Source of the DNA: Pseudomonas sp. NFACC02
Lineage (GTDB): Bacteria > Pseudomonadota > Gammaproteobacteria > Pseudomonadales > Pseudomonadaceae
Direction: 5' to 3'
Length of the DNA stretch: 64,000 bases
Assembly: GCF_900110765.1 (NCBI RefSeq)
Contig: NZ_FOEO01000008.1
Span: 62,001-126,000 of the forward strand
Part shown: piece by piece, positions 26,934-38,758 of the stretch
Numbering within the stretch: position 1 is the stretch's first letter
Layout of the letters: each line of letters begins with the position of its first letter
The notes under the pieces: generated by a model
Database searches by the model: none
What the model was told of the DNA's origin: nothing
The model's input: only the letters and a program-made list of their open reading frames with translations
Position numbers and translations under genes: made by a program

Positions 26934-27233
26934 ATGCCCACTCAAACCTCGATGTTGCACGTCCGAATCGATGACGAACTCAAAACCCAAGCCGCAGAAA
27001 CGCTGGCGAAATTCGGCCTGACGGTTTCTGACGCCGTGCGAATACTGCTCACCAGAGTAGCGAAAGAAGGCGCCCTGCCAGCCGGGTTTACCAGCGACGC
27101 GGAGGCCTACGACAAATGGTTCAGGGCAAAAGTACGCGAAGCCATGGAAGACACAGGCCCGAAGACCTCACATGAGGACGTCATGGCCGAAGCAACGACA
27201 TTACTCAGAAGGAAGCGTGGTGCTGACAGTTGA
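26934..27233 (+). CDS. RelB/DinJ-family antitoxin
   Basis: 99 residues from ATG 26934, with GGAGGAG about seven bases ahead; the start at 26883 adds unlikely residues. The N-terminal ribbon-helix-helix region (SMLHVRIDDELKTQAAETLAKFGLTVSDAVRILLTRVAKEG) is the DNA-binding fold of RelB/DinJ. The C-terminal part (DAEAYDKWFRAKVREAMEDTGP) is the toxin-binding region. A palindrome lies just upstream. It overlaps the toxin gene start by about 17 bases. The toxin is frameshifted, so the antitoxin may now be an orphan. Confidence 0.85.
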   Translation: MPTQTSMLHVRIDDELKTQAAETLAKFGLTVSDAVRILLTRVAKEGALPAGFTSDAEAYDKWFRAKVREAMEDTGPKTSHEDVMAEATTLLRRKRGADS

Positions 27234-27511
27234 ATGGAGCAAGTACGCCAAAGCCGATTTACTGGCAATTCTCGACTACATCTCCGATGACGATCCTGCT
27301 GCGGCTTGGCGGCTTAAAGAGGAAATAGATTCGCGAATCGCGCACCTGCCCACTCACCCTCGCCTTTACAAGGCGGGGAGAGAGACAGGGGACGAGAGAA
27401 ATGGTGGTAGCGCCAAACTATCTGGTGATCTATGCAGAAACGTCACAAGCCATCACCATACTTCGTGTCTTGCACGCGGCTCAATGGTGGCCGCAAGCAC
27501 CCGATACCTAA
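27217..27511 (+). pseudogene. RelE/ParE-family toxin, frameshifted
   Basis: The start is GTG 27217 or 27220, inside the antitoxin gene. The first 58 residues (LTVEWSKYAKADLLAILDYISDDDPAAAWRLKEEIDSRIAHLPTHPRLYKAG) are a RelE/ParE toxin. After about 27385 the family sequence continues in the next frame (GTREMVVAPNYLVIYAETSQAITILRVLHAAQWWP, TAA at 27509-27511). A one-base insertion in the purine run GGGGAGAGAGACAGGGG explains this. The frame without correction goes on to unrelated residues to 27549. The toxin is therefore probably inactive, unless the indel is a sequencing error. Confidence 0.8.
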
Positions 27512-27567
27512 ACGCCCGACCAGCCTGCATCCACCGGCCAGCCGTCTAAGCAAAGGGCGGTCAATAC

Positions 27568-29541
27568 TCACCGAAACCGATCCACTTCCTTACGCAAATC
27601 CGCTGCCAGCGCGTTCAGTTCTTGCGCCGTGACCGCCAGATTCGACACCACTTCACGCTGTTCGCTGTTGGCGAGTGCGATGCTTTGCAGGTTGGCGCTG
27701 AGCAGGGTGGCGGTGTTGCTTTGCTCCTGAGTCGCGGTGGTGATGGACGCGAACTGCTCGCCGGCCGAGCGGCTTTGCTCGTCGATCTGCTCCAGTGCGG
27801 CGGCCACCTTGGCGTTGCGCGCCAGACCTTCCTGCATCAGCGTATTGCCTTGTTCCATCGTGTTGATTGCGTTGCTGGTTTCCTGCTGGATGCTGGAGAT
27901 CATGCCGGAAATTTCGTCGGTGGCCTGGCGGGTGCGCGAGGCGAGATTGCGAACCTCATCGGCGACCACCGCAAAACCACGACCCTGCTCACCCGCACGC
28001 GCGGCCTCGATGGCGGCGTTGAGGGCCAACAGGTTGGTCTGCTCGGCGATGGAGGTGATCACGCTGACGATGCCGCCGATCTCCTGTGAGCGCTGGCCAA
28101 GGGTGTCGATCACGGCAGCCGTGCTGCCCAGGGAAGCTGCAATCTGCTCCAGCGAAGCGGACGCTTCTTCCATGGATGCGCGACCGATGCGTGTTTGCTG
28201 GGCGTTGCCCTGCGCCATACGTTCGGTGCTGCCCATGTTGTCGGCGATGGTCAGGGCTGTCGCGCTGAATTCTTCGACGGCACCCGCCATGCTGGTGATT
28301 TCGCCCGACTGTTGCTCCATGCCCTCATACGCGCCACCGGACAAGCCGGACAACACATGCGCGCGCCCGCTGACTTCCTGCGCTGCGGTGCGAATGTGCG
28401 ACACCATGTTCTCCAGCGCTTGCCCCATCTTGTTGAAGCTGGCCGCCAACTGGCCGATCTCGTCGTGACGCGTGACATTCAGGCGAGCGCTGAGATCGCC
28501 CGCACCCAAGGCCTCGACCTGAGTCACCAGGTCCGACAACGGTTGAAGCTTGCTACGCAGCAGCCAGATGGCCGCGCCCACAGCGATCAACATCGCCAGG
28601 AGGCTGCCGATCGCCAACTGCGTTCCGACGCTCCAGGTCACGGCGCTGATTTCGTCCTTGGGCATGATCGCCAGAATGGCCCACGGACCGCCCGAGAAGG
28701 GCTCCGCGACGGTGTAGAAATCGTTGCCCGCGTCCTGCCAGAAACGCCCTTTACCGGGCGTCTTGACGAACCCGGACAAGGTTTTGCTCGCTTGATCCAG
28801 ATCTTTCACGCCCGCCGGCGGGACCAGCCAATTGTTCTGCTCGTCGAGAAGTGCCAGCGAGCCGGTCTGACCGATCCGGAAATTCTTGAGGTTGTCGAAC
28901 TGAGCCTTTTGCGCGTCGGTGTAATCAAAACCTACGAACAACACCGCAATGACCTTGCCGCTGCTGTCACGCACCGGGCTGTACTGAGTCATGTACAGAC
29001 GGTCGAACAACAAGGCCCGGCCGACATACTCCTGTCCGGCCAGCAGACGCTCGTAAGCGGGATGTTTGTGGTCCAGCGTCGTGCCGATCGCACGCGACCC
29101 GTCCTGTTTGCTCAGCGAGGTGCTGATCCGGATGAAATCGTCCCCGTTGCGCACGAACACGGTCGCCACGCCTGCGGTCATCTTTTTGAAATCGTCCACT
29201 TCGGCGAAGTCGTTGTTCAGGGCATTGCCATTGAGCAGCAACGCCGGCGTCTGCACCCCTGCGACAGCGATCTGCTGATCTGCATTAAGGGTGAGGCCGC
29301 TGAAGCGCTTCTCGAACAGTCCGCTCAATCGTTGAGTGCTGTCGCGCAAGGTACTGTGGAAGGTGTTCAACTGGTCGGCCAGCAAACGCGCTTCGCTGCC
29401 CATGTGCTCCTCACGGATGGCGAGGTTCGCTGTGTCCAGCGATCGCAGGGCGAACAGGGTACTGCCACTGATGACAACGGCCAGGATGACGGCCAGGGCA
29501 ATGCCCAGTTGCGAGGCAATACGGGCACGGGGCTGAGACAT
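27568..29541 (-). CDS. Methyl-accepting chemotaxis protein with Cache domain
   Basis: 657 residues. A first membrane helix (residues 8-30) is followed by a large periplasmic Cache-type sensor (about 35-300, including [38 protein letters not shown]). After that come a second helix ([17 protein letters not shown]), a HAMP region ([29 protein letters not shown]) and the signalling domain. The hairpin tip [35 protein letters not shown] is the invariant CheA/CheW contact. It should steer swimming toward or away from a small ligand; the ligand cannot be told from the sequence. Confidence 0.93.
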   Translation of the reverse strand: MSQPRARIASQLGIALAVILAVVISGSTLFALRSLDTANLAIREEHMGSEARLLADQLNTFHSTLRDSTQRLSGLFEKRFSGLTLNADQQIAVAGVQTPALLLNGNALNNDFAEVDDFKKMTAGVATVFVRNGDDFIRISTSLSKQDGSRAIGTTLDHKHPAYERLLAGQEYVGRALLFDRLYMTQYSPVRDSSGKVIAVLFVGFDYTDAQKAQFDNLKNFRIGQTGSLALLDEQNNWLVPPAGVKDLDQASKTLSGFVKTPGKGRFWQDAGNDFYTVAEPFSGGPWAILAIMPKDEISAVTWSVGTQLAIGSLLAMLIAVGAAIWLLRSKLQPLSDLVTQVEALGAGDLSARLNVTRHDEIGQLAASFNKMGQALENMVSHIRTAAQEVSGRAHVLSGLSGGAYEGMEQQSGEITSMAGAVEEFSATALTIADNMGSTERMAQGNAQQTRIGRASMEEASASLEQIAASLGSTAAVIDTLGQRSQEIGGIVSVITSIAEQTNLLALNAAIEAARAGEQGRGFAVVADEVRNLASRTRQATDEISGMISSIQQETSNAINTMEQGNTLMQEGLARNAKVAAALEQIDEQSRSAGEQFASITTATQEQSNTATLLSANLQSIALANSEQREVVSNLAVTAQELNALAADLRKEVDRFR

Positions 29542-29795
29542 GAAGACTCCTTGCCGAACGACCGGATCGTCCTGATCTCAGGAATACCATTCGGACTAAT
29601 CTAATAGAGGGTGTCGATGAACCGATTGAAACAAACCGGTTTTGCAATTACCCATTCGGCTGATATGAACAATACTTGAGTCCTACACACGGTCTTAGGA
29701 CGAAAAGCCTGGTGGCGCGTTGTTGCTATTCTCCGGGTTCACCGCCGTTCGTAAGGCAGTGGCCGCATCGACACACAGCGTCTGCAGCGAAAAAA
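29542..29795. other. Intergenic stretch upstream of the chemoreceptor gene
   Basis: It lies between two minus-strand genes and should hold the promoter of the chemoreceptor gene. No gene is seen, and no strong terminator was found. Confidence 0.3.
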
Positions 29796-30716
29796 TCACT
29801 CCAGAATGGTCACATCCGGCAACTCCATCGCCTGCACCTCGCTCTGCAGAAAGTCGCTGAGTCGGCGCAAACGCTCGCCGCCCGGCCGGGTCTTGGGCCA
29901 GACAAGGTAATAGTTCTCGCCGCTGACCACCGCCGTTCGCCACGGCAGGCTCAGGCGTCCCTGAATCACGTCCTCGGCCACCATCAGCAGATCGCCTATG
30001 GAAACCCCGTAGCCGCGCGCCGCCGCGATCATCCCCAGCTCCAGCGTGTCGAACACTTGCCCGCCCTTGAGCGACACCTGATCCGATAACCCCATCCGCT
30101 CCAGCCAACTGCGCCAGTCGCGCCGGTCCGGCGTGGGGTGCAGAAGCTCCGCACTGGCCAGTCGCTCGACATCCCACGACGAATCATCGAGCAGGCTGGG
30201 CGATCCCACGGGAATCAGCAGCTCCGGGAACAGATAGGTCGCTTCCCAGTCCGGCGGAAAATGCCCTCTACTCAAAAGGACAGCGCAGTCGAACGGCTCC
30301 TGCGTAAAGTCGACGTGGTCGATGTCCATCCAGGCGCTGGTCAGTTGCACCTCATTACCCACCTGCAAATGACGAAAGCGACTGAGCCGCGCCAGCAGCC
30401 AGCGCATGGTCAATGTCGACGGCGCCTTCATGCGCAAAATCCCCTCCTCGGCCATCAACGCACTGCAGGCCCGCTCCAGTGCCGAGAACCCTTCGCGCAC
30501 GCCGGGTAACAGCTCGCGCGCGGCCTCGGTCAGCTGAAGGTTGCGACCGTTTCGGCGAAACAAACGACAGGCGAAGTGCTCCTCCAGCGTTCGGATATGA
30601 CGACTGACCGCGCTTTGAGTGATCGAAAGTTCCTCGGCTGCGCGGGTGAAGGAGGCGTGCCGAGCAGCGGATTCAAATGCGCGCAATGCATACAAGGGCG
30701 GGAGACTACGAGGCAT
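29796..30716 (-). CDS. LysR-family transcriptional regulator, GcvA-like
   Basis: 306 residues. The winged helix-turn-helix at the N-terminus reads LPPLYALRAFESAARHASFTRAAEELSITQSAVSRHIRTLEEHFACRLFRRNGR, which has the SLPPL start common to GcvA-type members. The rest is the periplasmic-binding-like effector domain. It is divergent from the MATE pump gene with 164 bases between, so by the usual LysR rule it probably controls that gene (inference). Confidence 0.9.
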   Translation of the reverse strand: MPRSLPPLYALRAFESAARHASFTRAAEELSITQSAVSRHIRTLEEHFACRLFRRNGRNLQLTEAARELLPGVREGFSALERACSALMAEEGILRMKAPSTLTMRWLLARLSRFRHLQVGNEVQLTSAWMDIDHVDFTQEPFDCAVLLSRGHFPPDWEATYLFPELLIPVGSPSLLDDSSWDVERLASAELLHPTPDRRDWRSWLERMGLSDQVSLKGGQVFDTLELGMIAAARGYGVSIGDLLMVAEDVIQGRLSLPWRTAVVSGENYYLVWPKTRPGGERLRRLSDFLQSEVQAMELPDVTILE

Positions 30717-30880
30717 TGAACAGTGTCCTCAGTACATGAAGGCGACCCGTGCGACTTTACCGGAAATGGCCCAGGATGAGTTTTACTCATGCAACCGATC
30801 GTATTTATCCCTTTGTGCATTGTCGCCCGAATCACCACAATAAGCCGCTCATCAATGCTTCCACCTCCGAGCGCACACCC

Positions 30881-32263
30881 ATGCAACAGCACGCCTTCAA
30901 AGAACTGTGGATCATCCTGCGCCTGGCCGGGCCGCTGATCGCATCCCAGATGGCGCACATGCTGATGGTCTTCACCGACACGGTGATGATGGGCAAGCTC
31001 GGTCCCGAATCTCTGGCCGGTGGCGGCCTGGGTGCTGCCAGTTACAACTTCGTGTCGTTTTTCTGCGTCGGCGTCATGGCGGCGGTCGGCACGCTGGTCG
31101 CCATTCGCAAAGGCGCGAACGATGACGCCGGCGCAACCCGTCTGACCCAGGCCGGGCTTTGGCTGGCATGGGGCATGGCGCTGGTCGCCGCCCTTATTCT
31201 GTGGAACCTTGAGCCCATCCTGCTGAACTTCGGGCAGGACGAAGCCAACGTGCACATGGCCAGCCAGTTTCTGATCACCCTGCCGTTTGCCCTTCCCGGT
31301 TTGCTGAGCTTCATGGCGCTGCGTGGCTTCACCAGCGCACTGGGCCGTGCAACGCCGGTCATGGTCATCAGCCTGATCGGCGTCGCGATGAACTTCGGGC
31401 TCAACTATGCCTTCATTCACGGCCTGTTCGGCCTGCCGCACTGGGGCCTGATGGGGATCGGACTGGTGACCGCCGTCGTGACCAACAGCATGGCGCTGGC
31501 GCTGTGGCTGCACATTCGCTATCACAAGGCGTATGCGGCGTATCCGATTCACAAAGACCTGATGAACCTGTCGCGCACGTGCCTCAAGGAACTCTGGCGT
31601 CTGGGCCTGCCCATTGGCGGGACATATGCGGTGGAAGTCGGCCTGTTTACCTTCGCGGCCTTTTGCATGGGCGCCATGGGCAGCACGCAGATGGCGGCGC
31701 ACCAGATCGCCCTGCAATCGGTCTCGATGGCCTTCATGATTCCCGTCGGCATTTCCTACGCGGTGACGATGCGTATCGGTTTGCATTACGGCGCGGGTAA
31801 CCTGTTGCTGGCGCGTACGGCCGGCCGCATGGGCATTGGCTTCGGCGGCCTGCTGATGTTGTCGTTCGGCATTCTGTTCTGGGTCGCGCCACACGCGGTC
31901 ATCGGCCTGTTCGTGGACGTCAACGATCCGAAATACCAGGGTGTGGTGGAGTTGGCCGTGAAACTGCTGGCAATTGCTGCCTGGTTCGAAATTCTCGACG
32001 GCACGCAGACCATTGCGATGGGTGCGATTCGAGGGTTCAAGGATGCAAAAACCACGTTCCTGATCGGCCTGGCGAGCTACTGGGTCGTGGGCGCACCGCT
32101 GGCCTGGGGCTTTGGTTTTCTCGCGCATCAAGGCGCGGAGGGCGTCTGGTGGGGCCTGGCGCTGGGCCTGCTATGTTCGGCGGTTGCGCTGACCTACGCC
32201 TTCGAGCGCAAGACCACGAAGCTGTTGCGCAAAGAGGCGACGGGCGTGGCGGTAATGGGCTGA
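30881..32263 (+). CDS. MATE-family multidrug efflux transporter
   Basis: 460 residues from ATG 30881; the frame is open further upstream to 30749, but the shorter start fits the family. Twelve transmembrane helices in two halves are visible (e.g. WIILRLAGPLIASQMAHMLMVFTDTVMMGKLG and the repeat LWRLGLPIGGTYAVEVGLFTFAAFCMGAMG). It belongs to the NorM branch, exporting cationic drugs in exchange for sodium or protons. A divergent LysR gene is upstream. Confidence 0.92.
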   Translation: MQQHAFKELWIILRLAGPLIASQMAHMLMVFTDTVMMGKLGPESLAGGGLGAASYNFVSFFCVGVMAAVGTLVAIRKGANDDAGATRLTQAGLWLAWGMALVAALILWNLEPILLNFGQDEANVHMASQFLITLPFALPGLLSFMALRGFTSALGRATPVMVISLIGVAMNFGLNYAFIHGLFGLPHWGLMGIGLVTAVVTNSMALALWLHIRYHKAYAAYPIHKDLMNLSRTCLKELWRLGLPIGGTYAVEVGLFTFAAFCMGAMGSTQMAAHQIALQSVSMAFMIPVGISYAVTMRIGLHYGAGNLLLARTAGRMGIGFGGLLMLSFGILFWVAPHAVIGLFVDVNDPKYQGVVELAVKLLAIAAWFEILDGTQTIAMGAIRGFKDAKTTFLIGLASYWVVGAPLAWGFGFLAHQGAEGVWWGLALGLLCSAVALTYAFERKTTKLLRKEATGVAVMG

Positions 32264-32283
32264 TACAGGGAAATGCGTGGAAA

Positions 32284-33954
32284 TCACACACCCTGCGTCA
32301 AACGCCCTTTGCCCTCATCGAACACCAGATAATCGAGCAATTCAGGCAACGCCAGCGGGTGGCTGATCAGGTAGCCCTGCGCCTGATCGCAGTTGAAGCT
32401 GCGCAGCAAGGCGAGTTGTTCCGGGGTTTCAACGCCTTCAGCGACGACTTCCAGGCTCAGGTTATGCGCCAGATTGATCATGGCGTGAACCAGCTTGCGG
32501 TTCTCCTCGCGCTGCCCCATCTCGCCGACGAAGCTCTTGTCGATCTTGAGCAAGGTAATCGGCAGGCTGTTCAGGTGCACGAATGACGAGAACCCCGTAC
32601 CGAAGTCATCCAGCGAAAACCGCACGCCCAGTCGGCCCAGGGCATCCATGGTCTGTTTGACCAGATCACTGCGGCGCATCACGGCGGTTTCAGTGAGTTC
32701 GAACTCCAGCCACTGTGCGTCCACGCCTCGATCCTCGATCAAACGGCTCAGGGTCGTCAGCAACTGATTGTCCTGAAACTGCCGGAACGACAGGTTGATT
32801 GCCATGTGCAGCGGCGGCAGGCCGTTCTCGCGCAGTGTCTGCATGTCACGCAGTGCCCGGGAAATCACCCAGTAACCCAGCGGCACAATCAACCCGCTCT
32901 GCTCGGCCAATGGCACGAACTCACTCGGGGGCAGCAATCCGCGTTCGGCATGGCGCCAGCGCACCAGCGCTTCAAGCCCGAGAATACGCCCGGTGTTCAG
33001 GCACAGGCGTGGCTGGTAATGAAGCTCCAGCTCGTCGCGACGCAACGCCCGGCGCAGCTCGCTTTCCAGATCGGCGAGGCTGCGGGCATTGCGATTGATG
33101 CGTTCGTTGAAAACATGAAAAGTGCAGCCCTGCGTGCTCTTGGCCTGCTGCATGGCGATGTGGGCATGCCACATCAAGGGATCGGCGCCCGCGTCGGCAC
33201 GGGCGTGGGCGATGCCCAGGCTGCAACCGATCAACAGACTTTCGCCGTCGACCCAATAGGGCTCGGACAAGGCCTCGGTGATGCGCTCGGCCATCCACTC
33301 CGCGCGTTCAGGAGCGCGGCGAGTGTCGATCAGCAGGGCGAATTCGTCGCTGCCCAGCCGCGCGAGTTGATCGCAGGCTTCGAGCTGGCCTTTCAAACGC
33401 GCCACCACCTGAAGGATCAGCCGATCACCGGCTTGATGGCCGAGTGCGTCGTTGGCGCGGCGAAAGTTGTCCAGGTCCAGATGCCCCAGCGCCAGCCCGC
33501 GTCCGTCGAACTCGACCAGGCGTGCCGCGAGCAAGGTCTGGAAACCCTGGCGGTTGGCGATGCCGGTCAGCGGATCCTGTTCGGCCAGGCGTTGCAGGGT
33601 GTTTTCCAGTAAACCGCGCTCGCGGACATGACGCAGGCAACGGCGCACGCTTTGAGGGGTCAGGAACTCGCGCACCAGCCAGTCCGCAACACCCACCGGG
33701 TCCACGTCAGGTTCGGCGTCGAACAGCAGAACGGTTGGCCAACTGCACTGCCCCGCCGCGGGTTGCAGCGCGGGGGTGGTGAACAGAATGAACGCGTGCG
33801 AGGGATCGGCGGGGTCGCCAATAGCGTCCCAGCTCGACGCACAGTCAAGAAACACGGCATCCCCGAGGGGCGCCAGGCACTCGCGTAATAACGCTGACCA
33901 TTCCGGCGTGTCCGCCAGAAGCAGCAAACGCAAGGGTTCGACAGGCGTAGACAA
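32284..33954 (-). CDS. GGDEF/EAL protein, probable c-di-GMP phosphodiesterase
   Basis: The best start is TTG 33954 (LSTPVEPLRLLLLADTPE) with GGGGAA upstream, giving 556 residues; other frames extend to 34047. The N-terminal 115 residues look like a receiver-like fold (LLLLADTPEWSALLREC). A GGDEF domain follows, with RLGSDEF instead of RxGGDEF, so cyclase activity is doubtful. The EAL domain is complete: LGLEALVRW, INLSFRQF, LEFELTETAVM, DDFGTGFSSF, KIDKSFV and VAEGVE. Conservation of the EAL residues suggests hydrolysis of c-di-GMP. Its place next to rep matches PA5295 (ProE) of P. aeruginosa. Confidence 0.9.
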   Translation of the reverse strand: MSTPVEPLRLLLLADTPEWSALLRECLAPLGDAVFLDCASSWDAIGDPADPSHAFILFTTPALQPAAGQCSWPTVLLFDAEPDVDPVGVADWLVREFLTPQSVRRCLRHVRERGLLENTLQRLAEQDPLTGIANRQGFQTLLAARLVEFDGRGLALGHLDLDNFRRANDALGHQAGDRLILQVVARLKGQLEACDQLARLGSDEFALLIDTRRAPERAEWMAERITEALSEPYWVDGESLLIGCSLGIAHARADAGADPLMWHAHIAMQQAKSTQGCTFHVFNERINRNARSLADLESELRRALRRDELELHYQPRLCLNTGRILGLEALVRWRHAERGLLPPSEFVPLAEQSGLIVPLGYWVISRALRDMQTLRENGLPPLHMAINLSFRQFQDNQLLTTLSRLIEDRGVDAQWLEFELTETAVMRRSDLVKQTMDALGRLGVRFSLDDFGTGFSSFVHLNSLPITLLKIDKSFVGEMGQREENRKLVHAMINLAHNLSLEVVAEGVETPEQLALLRSFNCDQAQGYLISHPLALPELLDYLVFDEGKGRLTQGV

Positions 33955-34157
33955 GCTAGTTCCCCACACAATCCAAAGACGTTGATGCCCCCTCAAACGA
34001 GGGTCATCAAACGCGGCACTCATCCGCGTGATGCGCAAATGTAACAAAACGGGGAAATATAGATAGCGCGGCGCATCACAGTGTCGGACGGTCGCTCCAC
34101 AATCCGTCGACCCTGTTAAAATGCCCGCCCATTTTTCAACGATCCCTCTATTTCCTC

Positions 34158-36780
<2,623 letters not shown>

Positions 36781-36865
36781 TACCGACAAGGTGTCAGGAT
36801 TTGCTGCCGGGAGCTGGCCACACAGGTCTGCGGTCTGGACATAGGTTCGTGCGTCAGCCAGATCC

Positions 36866-36978
36866 TGTAGGACACGTCCGAGGTTACGAGGGTATGGGCC
36901 GCAATTCGGACAAAGGCAGTGGGTCAGTCACAGTCGATGTTGCTGACCCACCGCATTCGCCAGCAAGCCGGCTCCCAC
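36866..36978. repeat. REPIN-like repeat, type A, copy 1
   Basis: One edge is TGTAGGACACGTCCGAGGTT, the other ATTCGCCAGCAAGCCGGCTC plus CCAC. The edges are imperfect inverted repeats of each other. An internal stem GTGGGTCAG/CTGACCCAC is present. The unit recurs at 37021, 41828 and (reversed) 51015. Confidence 0.8.
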
Positions 36979-37020
36979 CGTATCAGCGGCGTGCTCAGGT
37001 AATCGGAACGACCCGGACCC

Positions 37021-37120
37021 TGTGGGAGACGTCCGAGGTTACGGAGGGCAGCGAAGGCAGTGGGTCAGTCGCCGTTGATGGTGCTGACCCATTGCATTCG
37101 CCAGCAAGCCGGCTCCTACA
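37021..37120. repeat. REPIN-like repeat, type A, copy 2
   Basis: Same edges as copy 1 (TGTGGGAGACGTCCGAGG... and ...GCCAGCAAGCCGGCTCCTAC) and the same internal GTGGGTCAG stem. Forty bases separate it from copy 1, making a tandem array between xpt and the regulator gene. Confidence 0.8.
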
Positions 37121-37162
37121 GTATCCGCGTCGCGCTCATGTCTTTGGAACGACGCGATTCCC

Positions 37163-37193
37163 TGTAGGAGACGTCCGAGGTTACGAGGGCAGC
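37163..37193. repeat. Solo REP half, type A
   Basis: TGTAGGAGACGTCCGAGGTT and ACGAGGG only; the second edge is missing. It ends a few bases before the 3' end of the sigma-54 regulator gene. Copies 1, 2 and this half fill nearly all of 36,781-37,199, where no gene is seen. Confidence 0.7.
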
Positions 37194-37199
37194 GAAAGC

Positions 37200-38519
37200 T
37201 CAGGCGTTAATTCCCAACGCTTTCAGTCGCCGATACAGGGTCCGCTCGCTTAGCCCCAAATGTTTCGCCAACTCACTGCGCGAGCCGTCGAAGGTTTGCA
37301 GCGCATGCGCTAGCAACTCCAGATCATTGCGCCCCGCAGAACGGATGGCCGGAAGCGAAGACTGCTGGGCACGCACTTCCGGGGGCAAGTCCTGCGCCCG
37401 GATCACACCGTCGTCCGTGAACAGCCGTGCGCGTTCCATGATGTTGCGCAGTTCGCGAATGTTGCCGGGAAACGGATACAGCTTCAGCACCTTCATCGCG
37501 TCGTCATCGACCCTCGGTGCAGCGCCCGGGGCCAGCCGACGCAACAGGCTTTCGATCAACAGCGGCAAGTCGTCACTGCGCTCTCGCAAGGAAGGCAGAC
37601 GGATCGGGAACGCGCTGATGCGATAGAACAGGTCCTGGCGGAAAGTCCCCGTTGCGACCATCTCCTTGAGCGGCTTATGCGTGGCCGCGACCAATCGGAA
37701 ATCCGAATGAACCGTGCGCAGGCTGCCGACGGGACGAAAGCTCCCTGACTCAATCAGACGCAGCAGTTTCACCTGCATTGCCAACGGCACTTCACCGATC
37801 TCATCAAGAAACAGTGTCCCGCCATGCGCGCTTTCCGCCAGACCGATCTTGCGCTGCAAAGCGCCGGTAAACGCGCCCTTTTCGTAGCCGAACAGTTCGC
37901 TCTCCAGCAATGATTCGGTCAGACCGGTGCAATCGACCACCACCAACGGCCCACTGGCTCTGGGACTTGCCGCGTGCAGCGCGCGGGCAAACAACTCCTT
38001 GCCAGTCCCCGACTCGCCTTGCAGCAACACGGGAATCGGCGAGGGCGCGGCACGCTGGAGCGCTGTCAGCGCTTCCTTGAAGGCAGCCGAGCGCCCGACC
38101 AACCCACTTTGTTGCGGCTGCACGGATGCCACGGCCACGCTGTTCAGCCGCTCGACATACGCAAACACCTCGCCTTGGGCATCCAGAATCGGCCGCAGCT
38201 CCACGTCGACATGCTCAGGACCACGGGGCGTGTGATGAATGTGCAGCACGCGTTCCGGCACTCGGGTTTCCGAGGCTTTGCGCATCGGACAGTGCTCGCC
38301 GGCCTGATCGCAGGGTACGGCGAACTGATGGGACACTTGATAGCACTTGGCGCCGACATGCGGCCGGCCCTCTACCCCGAACTGACGCTGATACGCGGTG
38401 TTGGCTGCGACGATGTTGTAGTCCACGTCCAACACAATGGTGGGATGAGTGTCGTGCTCGAGATAAGACACCAGCGCCTGCATCTGCGGGCTGGAAAGAG
38501 CGTTTGAAGCGTTGGCCAT
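37200..38519 (-). CDS. Sigma-54-dependent activator, FisR-like sulfane sulfur sensor
   Basis: 439 residues from ATG 38519, which has CAGGAG upstream; the longer frame to 38603 lacks a ribosome site. An N-terminal PAS-like domain ([24 protein letters not shown]) contains C59, C70 and C77. Their spacing of 11 and 7 equals that of C53, C64 and C71, which sense polysulfide in FisR of Cupriavidus. The AAA+ domain has [15 protein letters not shown] (Walker A), GAFTGA (sigma-54 contact), [12 protein letters not shown] (Walker B). A Fis-type helix-turn-helix ends the protein ([18 protein letters not shown]). It is divergent from a persulfide dioxygenase-SQR-TauE operon, so it very likely activates that operon when sulfane sulfur accumulates. 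Confidence 0.88.
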   Translation of the reverse strand: MANASNALSSPQMQALVSYLEHDTHPTIVLDVDYNIVAANTAYQRQFGVEGRPHVGAKCYQVSHQFAVPCDQAGEHCPMRKASETRVPERVLHIHHTPRGPEHVDVELRPILDAQGEVFAYVERLNSVAVASVQPQQSGLVGRSAAFKEALTALQRAAPSPIPVLLQGESGTGKELFARALHAASPRASGPLVVVDCTGLTESLLESELFGYEKGAFTGALQRKIGLAESAHGGTLFLDEIGEVPLAMQVKLLRLIESGSFRPVGSLRTVHSDFRLVAATHKPLKEMVATGTFRQDLFYRISAFPIRLPSLRERSDDLPLLIESLLRRLAPGAAPRVDDDAMKVLKLYPFPGNIRELRNIMERARLFTDDGVIRAQDLPPEVRAQQSSLPAIRSAGRNDLELLAHALQTFDGSRSELAKHLGLSERTLYRRLKALGINA

Positions 38520-38596
38520 TTGGGTCTCCTGCGCGTCGAGCGAGGGTACTCCTTTGACCGCTTCACTGCCAACGACTGCCGCTGACTGCCATACGA

Positions 38597-38612
38597 CTGC
38601 CATTTATGGCAG
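38597..38612. promoter_or_regulatory. Palindromic upstream activator site candidate
   Basis: CTGCCAT TT ATGGCAG, seven-base perfect arms. Further CTGCCAT-like half sites (CTGCCG, CTGCCATACG) precede it. It is about 75 bases upstream of the -24/-12 element, a normal distance for the binding site of a sigma-54 activator. Confidence 0.6.
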
Positions 38613-38685
38613 GAAAAATCTTCGCTTCTCGCGACGCTGGCTGCACAACCCCTTATAGAACTGCCTATCGGCTCGAAAACCACGC

Positions 38686-38701
38686 TGGCATGGATATTGA
38701 T
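38686..38701 (+). promoter_or_regulatory. Sigma-54 promoter candidate of the sulfur operon
   Basis: TGGCATG-GATA-TTGAT against the consensus TGGCACG-N4-TTGCW: 10 of 12 defined bases agree, with GA instead of GC at -12. It ends 57 bases before the first ATG of the operon. It is the only fitting site between the divergent regulator and the operon. Confidence 0.6.
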
Positions 38702-38758
38702 CCCTTACCGCGGCGACTGCCAACCTGTCTGGCATCAGGCATCTTCAGGAGAGACCCC

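Noticed and set aside
28195..29604. 469-codon plus-strand frame over the chemoreceptor gene
   Set aside because: Shadow of the chemoreceptor gene in GC-rich DNA; low-complexity His/Arg/Gln-rich product and no ribosome site.
30530..32131. 533-codon minus-strand frame over the MATE gene
   Set aside because: Shadow frame; the product is His/Gln/Asp-rich and resembles nothing, while the plus strand codes for a clear transporter.
36781..37199. Open frame 36777-37253 as a gene
   Set aside because: It runs through the REP repeats and consists of repeated translated palindromes; there is no ribosome site.
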